Shown one piece after another: positions 16,883 to 24,227 of a DNA stretch of 52,399 bases. The translations under genes and the position numbers were made by a program. The DNA is taken from the NCBI GenBank assembly GCA_014872655.1, contig WHHJ01000007.1:1-52399 (forward strand). The letters are read 5' to 3'. Under the pieces are notes generated by a model. The model saw nothing but the letters and a program-made list of their open reading frames with translations. It had not been told where the DNA came from and did no database searches. Position 1 is the first letter of the stretch, and each line of letters opens with the position of its first letter. The stretch is from Clostridia bacterium. Its GTDB lineage: Bacteria; Bacillota; Clostridia; Oscillospirales; UBA644.

Positions 16883-16910
16883 ACTCGGCAGTGTCCCTGC
16901 CGAGTTTTTT
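16883..16910 (+). terminator. Rho-independent terminator after MFS gene
   Basis: A 9-bp perfect stem (ACTCGGCAG / CTGCCGAGT) with a 5-base loop, followed by T6. It closes the Dabb-MFS transcript. From here to 17109 no supported gene was found; an imperfect GC-rich inverted repeat lies around 17010-17045. Confidence 0.92.
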
Positions 16911-17109
16911 ATCTAACTGTTTTTTAATCTTTCAAACGCACTCCATTCCCAGCCGCAGGAATATCATCTTCCGCGACCATTGTTTTATCTTTTAAAGACA
17001 CTGCCCCACAGCGCCGACCGGAATTGACTTTCCACCGGCGCCTGTTTTTTTCATCCTTCAACGGCGCAGAATTCCCGTATCACTGGTTGCGCTTGTTGTC
17101 TTGCCGTTT

Positions 17110-17640
17110 TTAATATTTCAAATCTTTCCAGAGCCTGACTTCCCCCTCACGCAACGAAGCGGGCACATCAATAATCCGCTGATTGGAAGACCCTCTGAAC
17201 TGCAGCATCATATCCTTTTTCTCTTCCTCAAACCGCCCGTCTACCAAAATATCAATCTGCTCCAACATCTCCCGTGTCGCCTCACACACGGCACGGCTTT
17301 GTCCGAGCAATTCCGTATCAAACAGATATCCGGTAAAACACCAGATATTTTTATCCGGATACTGTGCCCGCACCTTTTTCAAAAAAGGCAGTAGACACCG
17401 TTGATTAGCCGGCTCAAACGGCTCGCCGCCCAATACGGTCAAACCACTGATATAAGACGGCCGCAAGGCCTGCAAAATTTCTTGTTCCGTCTGCTCGGTA
17501 AACGGCCTACCGTACTGAAAGTCCCAGGTTTGCTGATTAAAACAGTTCTTACAATGATGTGTACAGCCCGAAACAAACAACGAAACCCTCGCACCCGGTC
17601 CGTTTGCGACATCCACTTTTTTGATCTCTCCGTAATACAT
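17110..17640 (-). CDS. nrdG: Anaerobic ribonucleotide reductase activating protein (radical SAM)
   Basis: A 176-aa radical SAM enzyme beginning MYYGEIKKVDVANGPGARVS. The 4Fe-4S cysteines are in SGCTHHCKNCFN (CX3CX2C) and the SAM-binding GGE motif is in TVLGGEPFE. It generates the glycyl radical on NrdD. The start at 17640 is set by GGAGGGAA just upstream and by family length; a longer frame exists but has no similarity. It follows nrdD with a 176-bp gap that contains a hairpin. Confidence 0.95.
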   Translation of the reverse strand: MYYGEIKKVDVANGPGARVSLFVSGCTHHCKNCFNQQTWDFQYGRPFTEQTEQEILQALRPSYISGLTVLGGEPFEPANQRCLLPFLKKVRAQYPDKNIWCFTGYLFDTELLGQSRAVCEATREMLEQIDILVDGRFEEEKKDMMLQFRGSSNQRIIDVPASLREGEVRLWKDLKY

Positions 17641-17663
17641 AAAACTATTCCCTCCGAGGCAGA

Positions 17664-17694
17664 AAAGATTCAGAGACCAACTCCCTGAATCTTT
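17664..17694 (-). terminator. Hairpin between nrdD and nrdG
   Basis: A 10-bp perfect stem (AAAGATTCAG / CTGAATCTTT, 11-base loop) ending in T-rich sequence on the minus strand, just before the nrdG ribosome binding site. It may lower nrdG expression relative to nrdD by partial termination or act as a processing site. A second GC-rich stem (CCAGCC / GGCTGG) lies at 17756-17779. Confidence 0.55.
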
Positions 17695-17816
17695 CCCTAC
17701 AGCAACCATATCATTTTGGGTATGATCGCTGTTTTGTTATCGTATTTGTTTTCCCCCAGCCCATCACAACTACGGCTGGTTTTTCAGCGACTCTTTCATC
17801 GCCGTCCGTGTTCAAA

Positions 17817-19994
17817 TTATAAATGCAAAACGCGTTCTTTAATCTCCTGCGTCCGGCCCTGGTTCCAAAATTGCGTTCCGATATATCCGCAAGTCCGGCG
17901 AGCCACGTTCATCTTCGACTGATCGCGATTGCCGCAATTCGGGCATTCCCAAATCAATTTTCCGTCCGGATCGGTAATAATCTGAATCTGACCTGTATAG
18001 CCGCAGCACTGGCAATAGTCGCTCTTGGTATTCAATTCCGCATACATGATATGCTCATAAATGTGCTGCATTACTGCAAGGACCGCATCGATATTATTCA
18101 ACATATCGGGCACTTCCACATAGCTGATCGCACCACCCGGAGACAACTTTTGGAACTGGGATTCAAAAGTCAGCTTGGTAAACGCGTCAATTTCTTCCGT
18201 CACGTGCACATGATAACTGTTTGTGATATAGTTCCGGTCCGTAACACCCTCGATTTTCCCGAACCGCTTCTGCAAACATTTCGCAAATTTATAAGTGGTA
18301 GACTCTAACGGCGTCCCATACAAACTAAAATCAATATGCTCCTCATTGGCCCATTTCCGACAAGCGGCGTTTAGATATTCCATCACCTGTAGCGCAAACG
18401 GCGTTGCTTCCGGATCCGTATGCGGCCGCCCCGTCATATACCGAACGCATTCACACAGTCCTGCATAACCCAGCGAAATGGTCGAATATCCGCCATACAG
18501 CAGTTTATCGATTTTTTCTCCCTTTTTCAACCGAGCCAAAGCACCGTACTGCCACAAAATCGGCGCTACATCAGAGGGCGTGCCCTTCAATCTATTATGG
18601 CGGCACATCAACGCCCGTTTGCAAAGATCCAGCCGCTCATCAAAAATTTTCCAGAACTTTTCCAGATCTCCGCCCGAAGAACAAGCAATATCCACTAAGT
18701 TCAGCGTCACAACGCCCTGATTAAACCGCCCATAATATTTGGGCTGATTGTTTTCATCCACATACGGTGTCAAAAAGCTGCGGCAGCCCATACAGGTATA
18801 GCAATGGCCGTTTCCGTTTTTATCCACCTTGTTCTGCATCATGATTTTTTCCGAGATATAATCGGGAACCATCCGTTTTGCCGTACATTCTGCGGCAAGT
18901 TTTGTCAATTCCCAATATTTGGTCCCTTCCCGGACATTATCTTCCTCCAACACATAAATCAACTTTGGAAATGCCGGAGTAATATAGGCGCCAGCCTCAT
19001 TCTTTACACCCTGAATCCGCTGTTTGAGCACTTCTTCAATAATAATCGCCAAATCTTCTCGAAGCTGCCCTTCCGGCACCTCATCCAAATACATAAACAC
19101 GGTCACAAAAGGCGCCTGCCCGTTTGTGGTCATCAGGGTAATAACCTGATATTGAATTGTCTGAACCCCGCGCTCTACCTCATTGCGCACGCGCATTTCG
19201 GCAATCCGGTTGATGGCTTCTTCCGAAATTTCCGTATGCGCGGCTTCAAACTCGGCCCGGACTTCCCGACGGAAACGTTCCCGGCTGATCTGTACAAACG
19301 GAGCCAGATGAGACAAACTGATACTTTGTCCGCCGTACTGTGAGCTGGCAATTTGAGCAATAATCTGGGTCGCAATATTACAAGCTGTCGAAAAACTATG
19401 CGGTTTTTCGATCATGGTCCCGCTGATTACCGTGCCGTTTTGCAGCATATCTTCTAAATTGACCAAACAGCAATTGTGCATGTGCTGCGCAAAATAGTCC
19501 GCATCATGAAAATGGATAATCCCCTGCTCATGCGCTTCTACAATATCTTCCGGCAGCAAAAAACGCTTTGTAATATCCTTGCTGACCTCTCCGGCCATAT
19601 AATCACGCTGCACACTGTTTACCGTAGGATTTTTATTCGAATTTTCCTGCTTGACCTCTTCATTGTTGCACTCCAGCAAGCTCAGAATCTGTTCATCGGT
19701 CGAGTTCGATTTCCGAACCAGCGCACGCTTATACCGATACGTAATATACTTACGGGCCACCGCAAACGCCCGCTTATCCATAATCTGATTTTCTACTAAG
19801 TCCTGAATTTCTTCTACGCTCAAGGCACGCTGCATATCCGAACAAATCTGCATCACATTTTCTGCAATCGTCCGAATTTGTTCTTCCGACAGCCGCTCCT
19901 GCTCCACCACTTCATTGTTGGCTTTTGTAATGGCAATGATAATCTTGTTTATGTCAAACGTAACTTCGGTTCCGCTTCTTTTGATGATATTCAT
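17817..19994 (-). CDS. nrdD: Anaerobic ribonucleoside-triphosphate reductase (class III)
   Basis: A 725-aa protein. Residues 1-95 form an ATP-cone (MNIIKRSGTEVTFDINKI...), the allosteric activity domain. The catalytic barrel contains the FHDADYFAQHMHNCCLVNL segment near residue 175 and CYTCMGCRSFL near residue 400. The C-terminus has the structural zinc site (CQCCG and CPNCG) and the glycyl radical loop RRTCGYIG near residue 703. It reduces ribonucleotides to deoxyribonucleotides under anoxia after activation by NrdG. Expression is probably repressed by NrdR through two boxes in the promoter. The presence of an ATP-cone suggests dATP feedback inhibition. Confidence 0.98.
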   Translation of the reverse strand: MNIIKRSGTEVTFDINKIIIAITKANNEVVEQERLSEEQIRTIAENVMQICSDMQRALSVEEIQDLVENQIMDKRAFAVARKYITYRYKRALVRKSNSTDEQILSLLECNNEEVKQENSNKNPTVNSVQRDYMAGEVSKDITKRFLLPEDIVEAHEQGIIHFHDADYFAQHMHNCCLVNLEDMLQNGTVISGTMIEKPHSFSTACNIATQIIAQIASSQYGGQSISLSHLAPFVQISRERFRREVRAEFEAAHTEISEEAINRIAEMRVRNEVERGVQTIQYQVITLMTTNGQAPFVTVFMYLDEVPEGQLREDLAIIIEEVLKQRIQGVKNEAGAYITPAFPKLIYVLEEDNVREGTKYWELTKLAAECTAKRMVPDYISEKIMMQNKVDKNGNGHCYTCMGCRSFLTPYVDENNQPKYYGRFNQGVVTLNLVDIACSSGGDLEKFWKIFDERLDLCKRALMCRHNRLKGTPSDVAPILWQYGALARLKKGEKIDKLLYGGYSTISLGYAGLCECVRYMTGRPHTDPEATPFALQVMEYLNAACRKWANEEHIDFSLYGTPLESTTYKFAKCLQKRFGKIEGVTDRNYITNSYHVHVTEEIDAFTKLTFESQFQKLSPGGAISYVEVPDMLNNIDAVLAVMQHIYEHIMYAELNTKSDYCQCCGYTGQIQIITDPDGKLIWECPNCGNRDQSKMNVARRTCGYIGTQFWNQGRTQEIKERVLHL

Positions 19995-20053
19995 CTTCTT
20001 TTCCTGCCTTCCCCAATACCTTTTTAGCTCTTTACTTTTTTTGGAACAGTTAT

Positions 20054-20082
20054 ATCATACAACATATTGTGTGTTTTGTCAA
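20054..20082 (-). promoter_or_regulatory. nrdD promoter
   Basis: Minus-strand consensus TTGACA, 17-bp spacer, TATGAT. The -10 and spacer are covered by one NrdR-like box and a second box lies directly upstream of the -35, an arrangement suited to repression. Confidence 0.85.
20057..20072 (-). promoter_or_regulatory. NrdR box 1 (promoter-proximal)
   Basis: The minus-strand 16-mer ACACAATATGTTGTAT matches the NrdR consensus ACACwATATaTwGTGT at 14 of 16 positions. It spans the -10 element and part of the spacer. NrdR is the zinc-finger/ATP-cone repressor of ribonucleotide reductase genes. Confidence 0.78.
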
Positions 20083-20088
20083 GGGTAC

Positions 20089-20104
20089 ACACCATATATA
20101 TTGA
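20089..20104 (-). promoter_or_regulatory. NrdR box 2 (upstream)
   Basis: The 16-mer ACACCATATATATTGA (plus strand) matches the NrdR consensus at 13 of 16 positions and starts exactly 32 bp from box 1, three helical turns, the usual spacing of paired NrdR sites. Confidence 0.75.
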
Positions 20105-20195
20105 ACTAATTTTTAACAATTTTTTTTCCTATTTTTTGTATCATTTTTCAAAATCTTAAAAAAATACATCCAAAAAACGTTTCCCGCAAAGGCTC

Positions 20196-20224
20196 TTGAC
20201 AATCTGATATGAACATGTTACAAT
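20196..20224 (+). promoter_or_regulatory. cysK promoter
   Basis: TTGACA, 17-bp spacer, TACAAT, 27 bp before the ATG. It diverges from the nrdD promoter in the same 257-bp intergenic region. No T-box or SAM riboswitch fits in the short leader. Confidence 0.82.
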
Positions 20225-20251
20225 CTAAAAAAACAACAAGGAGTTCTTTTT

Positions 20252-21172
20252 ATGATATATAAAAGCCTTACCGATCTCATCGGCCACACGCCGATGATGG
20301 AGCTGGCAAATTATCAAAAACAATACCGGCTCTCTTCTAAAATTCTGGCGAAGTTAGAATCCTTCAACCCCGCAGGCAGCATTAAAGACCGTGTGGCAAA
20401 AGAAATGATCGAACAGGCGGAACAATCCGGGGCCTTAAAGCCCCATTCCGTCATTATCGAACCGACCAGCGGCAATACGGGCATCGGCATTGCAGCCGTT
20501 GCATCTGCTAAAGGATACCGGGCCATTATCGTCATGCCCGAGTCCATGAGCATTGAACGCCGCAACTTAATCAAAGCCTACGGCGCGCAAGTGGTGTTGA
20601 CCGATGCGGCAAAAGGCATGCAGGGTGCGGTAGAAAAAGCGGACGAACTTGCCGCGCAGATCCCCAACAGTTTCATTGCCGGCCAGTTTATCAATCCGGC
20701 AAATCCGCAAGCACACAAAAAAACAACCGGCCCTGAAATCTGGACCGATACTAACGGACAAATCGATTTCTTCGTAGCCGGCATCGGAACAGGCGGAACG
20801 ATTACAGGCGTGGGCGAATACCTTAAAAAACAAAATCCACATATTACCATTGTGGCGGTAGAACCCAAATCTTCACCCGTTTTATCGCAGGGAAAAAGCG
20901 GTCCGCACAAGATTCAGGGGATCGGCGCAAACTTTGTTCCCGAAGTGCTGAACCGCTCGATCTATGATCAAATCATTCCCGTATCGGACGAAGATGCCTA
21001 TCAAACGTCGCGAGCCCTTACAAAAGCCGAAGGATTATTGGCAGGGATTTCTTCCGGAGCAGCGCTGTATGCAGCAACCCTTCTTGCCCAGCAACAGGCC
21101 GGAAAAAATATCGTCGTCATTTTGCCGGACACCGGCGATCGCTACCTCTCTACGCCGGGTTTTATCGAATAA
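20252..21172 (+). CDS. cysK: Cysteine synthase A (O-acetylserine sulfhydrylase)
   Basis: A 306-aa fold-type II PLP enzyme. The PLP lysine is in NPAGSIKDRVA near residue 44, followed by the substrate loop PTSGNTGIGIA near residue 71 and the phosphate-binding GIGTGGTITGVGE near residue 177, with SSGAAL near residue 267. It makes cysteine from O-acetylserine and sulfide. AAGGAG precedes the ATG. Transcribed alone: own promoter and a terminator at 21192. No cysE is adjacent. Confidence 0.97.
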   Translation: MIYKSLTDLIGHTPMMELANYQKQYRLSSKILAKLESFNPAGSIKDRVAKEMIEQAEQSGALKPHSVIIEPTSGNTGIGIAAVASAKGYRAIIVMPESMSIERRNLIKAYGAQVVLTDAAKGMQGAVEKADELAAQIPNSFIAGQFINPANPQAHKKTTGPEIWTDTNGQIDFFVAGIGTGGTITGVGEYLKKQNPHITIVAVEPKSSPVLSQGKSGPHKIQGIGANFVPEVLNRSIYDQIIPVSDEDAYQTSRALTKAEGLLAGISSGAALYAATLLAQQQAGKNIVVILPDTGDRYLSTPGFIE

Positions 21173-21191
21173 AAAATATAAAACAAACAAA

Positions 21192-21220
21192 AATACGGAG
21201 CATTTCGCTCCGTATTATTT
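21192..21220. terminator. Bidirectional terminator between cysK and rpmB
   Basis: A 10-bp stem (AATACGGAGC / GCTCCGTATT) around a 5-base loop, with T-rich sequence on both sides. It serves cysK on the plus strand and rpmB on the minus strand, whose 3' ends converge here. Confidence 0.9.
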
Positions 21221-21242
21221 ATTTGTACCAACACCGCTAAAA

Positions 21243-21431
21243 TTAGTCTGCACGTTGCACCTTATTCGAACGTAAGCACTTTGTACAAACATAAACATGC
21301 TTAACAGAGCCGTCTACAACAGCTTTCACACGCTTTACATTCGGCTTCCATGCTCTGTTGGAACGTCTGTGAGAGTGCGAGACTTTAATACCAAAAGTTA
21401 CGCCCTTCCCGCAAAAATCGCACTTTGCCAT
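21243..21431 (-). CDS. rpmB: 50S ribosomal protein L28
   Basis: A 62-aa basic protein starting MAKCDFCGKGVTFG, with KVSHSHRRSNRAWKPN in the middle and a C-terminal VCTKCLRS. The CxxC pairs indicate the zinc-binding form of L28. GGAGG lies nine bases before the ATG at 21431; the frame is open two codons further (TTG) but the family starts at MAK. Monocistronic, with a consensus promoter at 21499 and the shared terminator downstream. Confidence 0.97.
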   Translation of the reverse strand: MAKCDFCGKGVTFGIKVSHSHRRSNRAWKPNVKRVKAVVDGSVKHVYVCTKCLRSNKVQRAD

Positions 21432-21498
21432 GCTCAAACACCTCCATTAAATCACATTTATCTTTATCGGACAAATTCATAATGATACCCGGAAATAT

Positions 21499-21527
21499 AT
21501 TATATCAAACTTTTCACCAAAAATCAA
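21499..21527 (-). promoter_or_regulatory. rpmB promoter
   Basis: Minus-strand TTGATT, 17-bp spacer, TATAAT, about 70 bp before the L28 start. Confidence 0.75.
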
Positions 21528-21553
21528 GCCCTTTTCCCAAAATAATATTTTTT

Positions 21554-23584
21554 TCAAACTTTCCGATAATATAAACCGCGCGTAATATCGTCCGGAACCT
21601 CTTCCGGCACATGTGCATACGCATCCAACACCTGCTGGACCTGCTGCGGCGTTTCATCGGTAAAAATCCATCGCCAAAAAGAAAACCGATCAAAATCCGG
21701 ATGCTGTTTATCTGCCAAATAAAGTCGCTTGCTGTTCCAAAGACGATTTCGACATCCGAAATCGCAGGTAATCAAAAAGTTCTGATGCTGTCGATCGGTC
21801 AAAAACTCCGGCTGATGACAGTATTTTTTGATACAATTCCGCATCAGCATCACCGGTAACCTCCCATATACCAGCATGCCGCTTTGGGCACATTCAATCC
21901 CTTTGGCCTGCGCAATGTTTAACTCAAACGATAATGTAACGCTTTTCAACCCGATTTCTTCTATCCAAAACTGAGCCGACGGCGTATTAAACACATTTAA
22001 TCCGCTTCCGCCATGCACTTCAAATCCCATTTGCAGACACTTTTCCACCTGGCCGACATTTGAACATAAAACGGCCCGAATTTGCATCTGCTGCACCAAC
22101 AACAACCATTTTTCTAAAATCACGGCTTCGCTGTCATGAACAGCCGCAGGCAGAAAAACGCCAAACCGTTGCGGATCCGTTTCTACCTGCCGGCGAAACT
22201 GTTTGTTTTCACACTCCGACAACGGCAGCCAAATCCGATCTATCTGTTCCAACTGTCGGGGAATCGACGACAGCTGTAAAAACAGCGCTTCGCGCGTTGG
22301 GGCCGATTTCAAAGTTTCGCCCTTTGAAACCGACAAACCTTTCACATCGTGCAGCTCCGAGGTCAACGAAATCTTTTTAAACGTATAACCGGATAATTTC
22401 CGCATCCGGCTCAAACTTTCTATCAGCCCGCGCCGCATCGCATTTAACACTGATACAGGAATAAAAACCGGGTTTTCCGGCACGCTGACAGACACCTGTC
22501 CCAACCGATAGACCGTATCTCCCAATTTCGAAAAAGCAGCCTCAATCTGCTCTTTTCCTGTCGGGGCCGTCACCGCAGGCGAGCATGAACACGTATCTTC
22601 CGCAGAATATCCGTCGCTTGTCTGTACAAAAAAATGTGCATTTTCTCCCGAAAAAGTCACTTGTACATCCAAATCAAACCTCTTATATTCCTTTTGTTCA
22701 AACGAAAATCGGCGCGTACTCTTTCCGCGGGTCCCAAACATTTCCGGTCCCGGTTTACCCATGAAATATTTGTCTGTAAAGCCGTCCCGGCTAAAAATTT
22801 CCGATAAAAACTGCTCGCCTTCCTCGGCATAAGGTTTGCCGTTCTTTGCCTCCGCATAGGCTCGGCAAACAGCGCCCACATAATCGGGGCCTTTCATCCG
22901 ACCTTCAATCTTCAAACAATGAACACCCATCTGCTGCAGCTGCCCGACATATTTCAATAAACAAAGATCTTTCAAACTCAGCCGATATCCGCCTTCATAC
23001 GGCAGCCGACAAGGCTGTGCACAACTACCCCGATTTCCGCTTCGACCACCGATAACCGCACTAAGCGCACACTGACCGCTGTAACTCATACATAAAGCCC
23101 CATGCACAAACACCTCGGTTTCTACCTGAGCCCGTCGGGTAATAAACCCGATATCCTGCGCCGATAACTCCCGAGATAAAACCACACGGCTAAATCCCAT
23201 ATTACGTAAAAAAACAGCCCCGTCCAAACTATGCACGGTCAACTGCGTACTGGCATGAAGCGGAACATCCGTCCGCTTTCTCAACTCACAAGCCAGCCCG
23301 ATATCTTGCACGATAAAGGCATCCACGCCGTATCCCACAAGCCTTTCGGCAACCGAAAGAACTTCCGGCAATTCCCGATCTGAAACAAGCGTATTTAAGA
23401 CAGCATGAACCTTTACGCCACGCTGTCTGCAAAAATCAATATACTGCCCAATGTTTTCTATCGAAAAATTTTGAGCATTCTTTCTGGCATTAAAATTTTC
23501 TACGCCTAAATATACAGCGTCCGCGCCGTTATATACGGCCGCAAAAAGCGCTTCCGGACTGCCTGCAGGTGCAAGAATTTCCAT
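21554..23584 (-). CDS. U32 family peptidase-like protein with DUF3656-type region
   Basis: A 676-aa protein. The N-terminal part has the U32 hallmarks MEILAPAGSPEALFAAVYNG, ADAVYLGV, and the signature EVFVHGALCMSYSGQC near residue 170 with the following NRGSCAQPCRLPY cysteines. The long middle and C-terminal part resembles DUF3656-containing members of about 680 residues. Although named peptidases, characterised relatives (RlhA, TrhP) act in 5-hydroxycytidine or 5-hydroxyuridine formation on RNA, so an RNA hydroxylation role is likely but not shown. Start 23584 follows GGAGGG. It lies 106 bp downstream of zapA, a pairing common in Firmicutes. Confidence 0.88.
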   Translation of the reverse strand: MEILAPAGSPEALFAAVYNGADAVYLGVENFNARKNAQNFSIENIGQYIDFCRQRGVKVHAVLNTLVSDRELPEVLSVAERLVGYGVDAFIVQDIGLACELRKRTDVPLHASTQLTVHSLDGAVFLRNMGFSRVVLSRELSAQDIGFITRRAQVETEVFVHGALCMSYSGQCALSAVIGGRSGNRGSCAQPCRLPYEGGYRLSLKDLCLLKYVGQLQQMGVHCLKIEGRMKGPDYVGAVCRAYAEAKNGKPYAEEGEQFLSEIFSRDGFTDKYFMGKPGPEMFGTRGKSTRRFSFEQKEYKRFDLDVQVTFSGENAHFFVQTSDGYSAEDTCSCSPAVTAPTGKEQIEAAFSKLGDTVYRLGQVSVSVPENPVFIPVSVLNAMRRGLIESLSRMRKLSGYTFKKISLTSELHDVKGLSVSKGETLKSAPTREALFLQLSSIPRQLEQIDRIWLPLSECENKQFRRQVETDPQRFGVFLPAAVHDSEAVILEKWLLLVQQMQIRAVLCSNVGQVEKCLQMGFEVHGGSGLNVFNTPSAQFWIEEIGLKSVTLSFELNIAQAKGIECAQSGMLVYGRLPVMLMRNCIKKYCHQPEFLTDRQHQNFLITCDFGCRNRLWNSKRLYLADKQHPDFDRFSFWRWIFTDETPQQVQQVLDAYAHVPEEVPDDITRGLYYRKV

Positions 23585-23690
23585 CAAGCCCTCCGCTTTC
23601 TCTAACACAAGCTAAAAAATCTCTTACAACACATTCCTCGATATACCGACCCCAATACCTCTCATCGATACTCGCTGTTTCATCTTACCA

Positions 23691-24047
23691 CTACCGGTCT
23701 TTACTGTTTGACAATTCGATTTTCAAATTAATCAACGCCGAACGCAGCCGCTCGTTTTCTTTTTGGGTTTCTATTTTTTCCTGTTCAGCCAATGCCGCCC
23801 TTTTTTCAGCCTCAAGTGTACGCTGCCGCAGCTGTTCCTGTTCTGCCTGAGCCGAAAACGCTTCTGCGCAGATACTCATGCAGGACAACATGCTCGCTTT
23901 TGTTACATTGGCTACCTCAGACGCATCCATCGTCTGTTTGATTGTCTGCCGAACTTTTTCCACAATTCTCTCCGTAACCTCATCGCTTTCGCCACTGGAA
24001 AAAAGCAGCTCAACGCCGCAAATATTTACTCTAAATGCTTTTTCCAT
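23691..24047 (-). CDS. zapA: Cell division protein ZapA-like
   Basis: A 118-aa protein beginning MEKAFRVNICGVELLFSS, the beta-rich head typical of ZapA. A helical region follows, then a coiled coil rich in E, Q, K and R (residues about 65-118). ZapA binds FtsZ and promotes bundling of protofilaments at the Z-ring. The start at 24047 is preferred over one 17 codons upstream because the family starts here and GGGAG sits before it. Sequence similarity to known ZapA is moderate; the linked U32 gene supports the call. Confidence 0.75.
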   Translation of the reverse strand: MEKAFRVNICGVELLFSSGESDEVTERIVEKVRQTIKQTMDASEVANVTKASMLSCMSICAEAFSAQAEQEQLRQRTLEAEKRAALAEQEKIETQKENERLRSALINLKIELSNSKDR

Positions 24048-24112
24048 TTTCTGTACTCCCACATTAATTTCATGATCGTTCAGCATAACAAACGACATCT
24101 TTTTTCACAGTC

Positions 24113-24141
24113 ATTATATCACATCTTGCTATGAAAATCAA
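24113..24141 (-). promoter_or_regulatory. Promoter for zapA-U32
   Basis: Minus-strand TTGATT, 17-bp spacer, TATAAT. Confidence 0.72.
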
Positions 24142-24167
24142 TATATAATTTTTATACCTTTCCCTAT

Positions 24168-24202
24168 AAAAAAGTTGCCCCTCCCAAATTGGGAGAGGCA
24201 AC
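24168..24202 (-). terminator. Terminator after the dockerin protein gene
   Basis: Minus strand: GTTGCC, a one-base bulge, CTCCCAA paired with its complement, then T6. It lies 26 bp after the stop of the 1258-aa gene. Confidence 0.9.
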
Positions 24203-24227
24203 ACAATAAAATCCTAGGCGCTTATAT

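Noticed and set aside
16920..17060. Minus-strand frame with three LKD-type segments downstream of nrdG
   Set aside because: About 50 codons, no ribosome binding site or usable start, and an imperfect hairpin runs through it. Possibly a gene remnant, but not supported.
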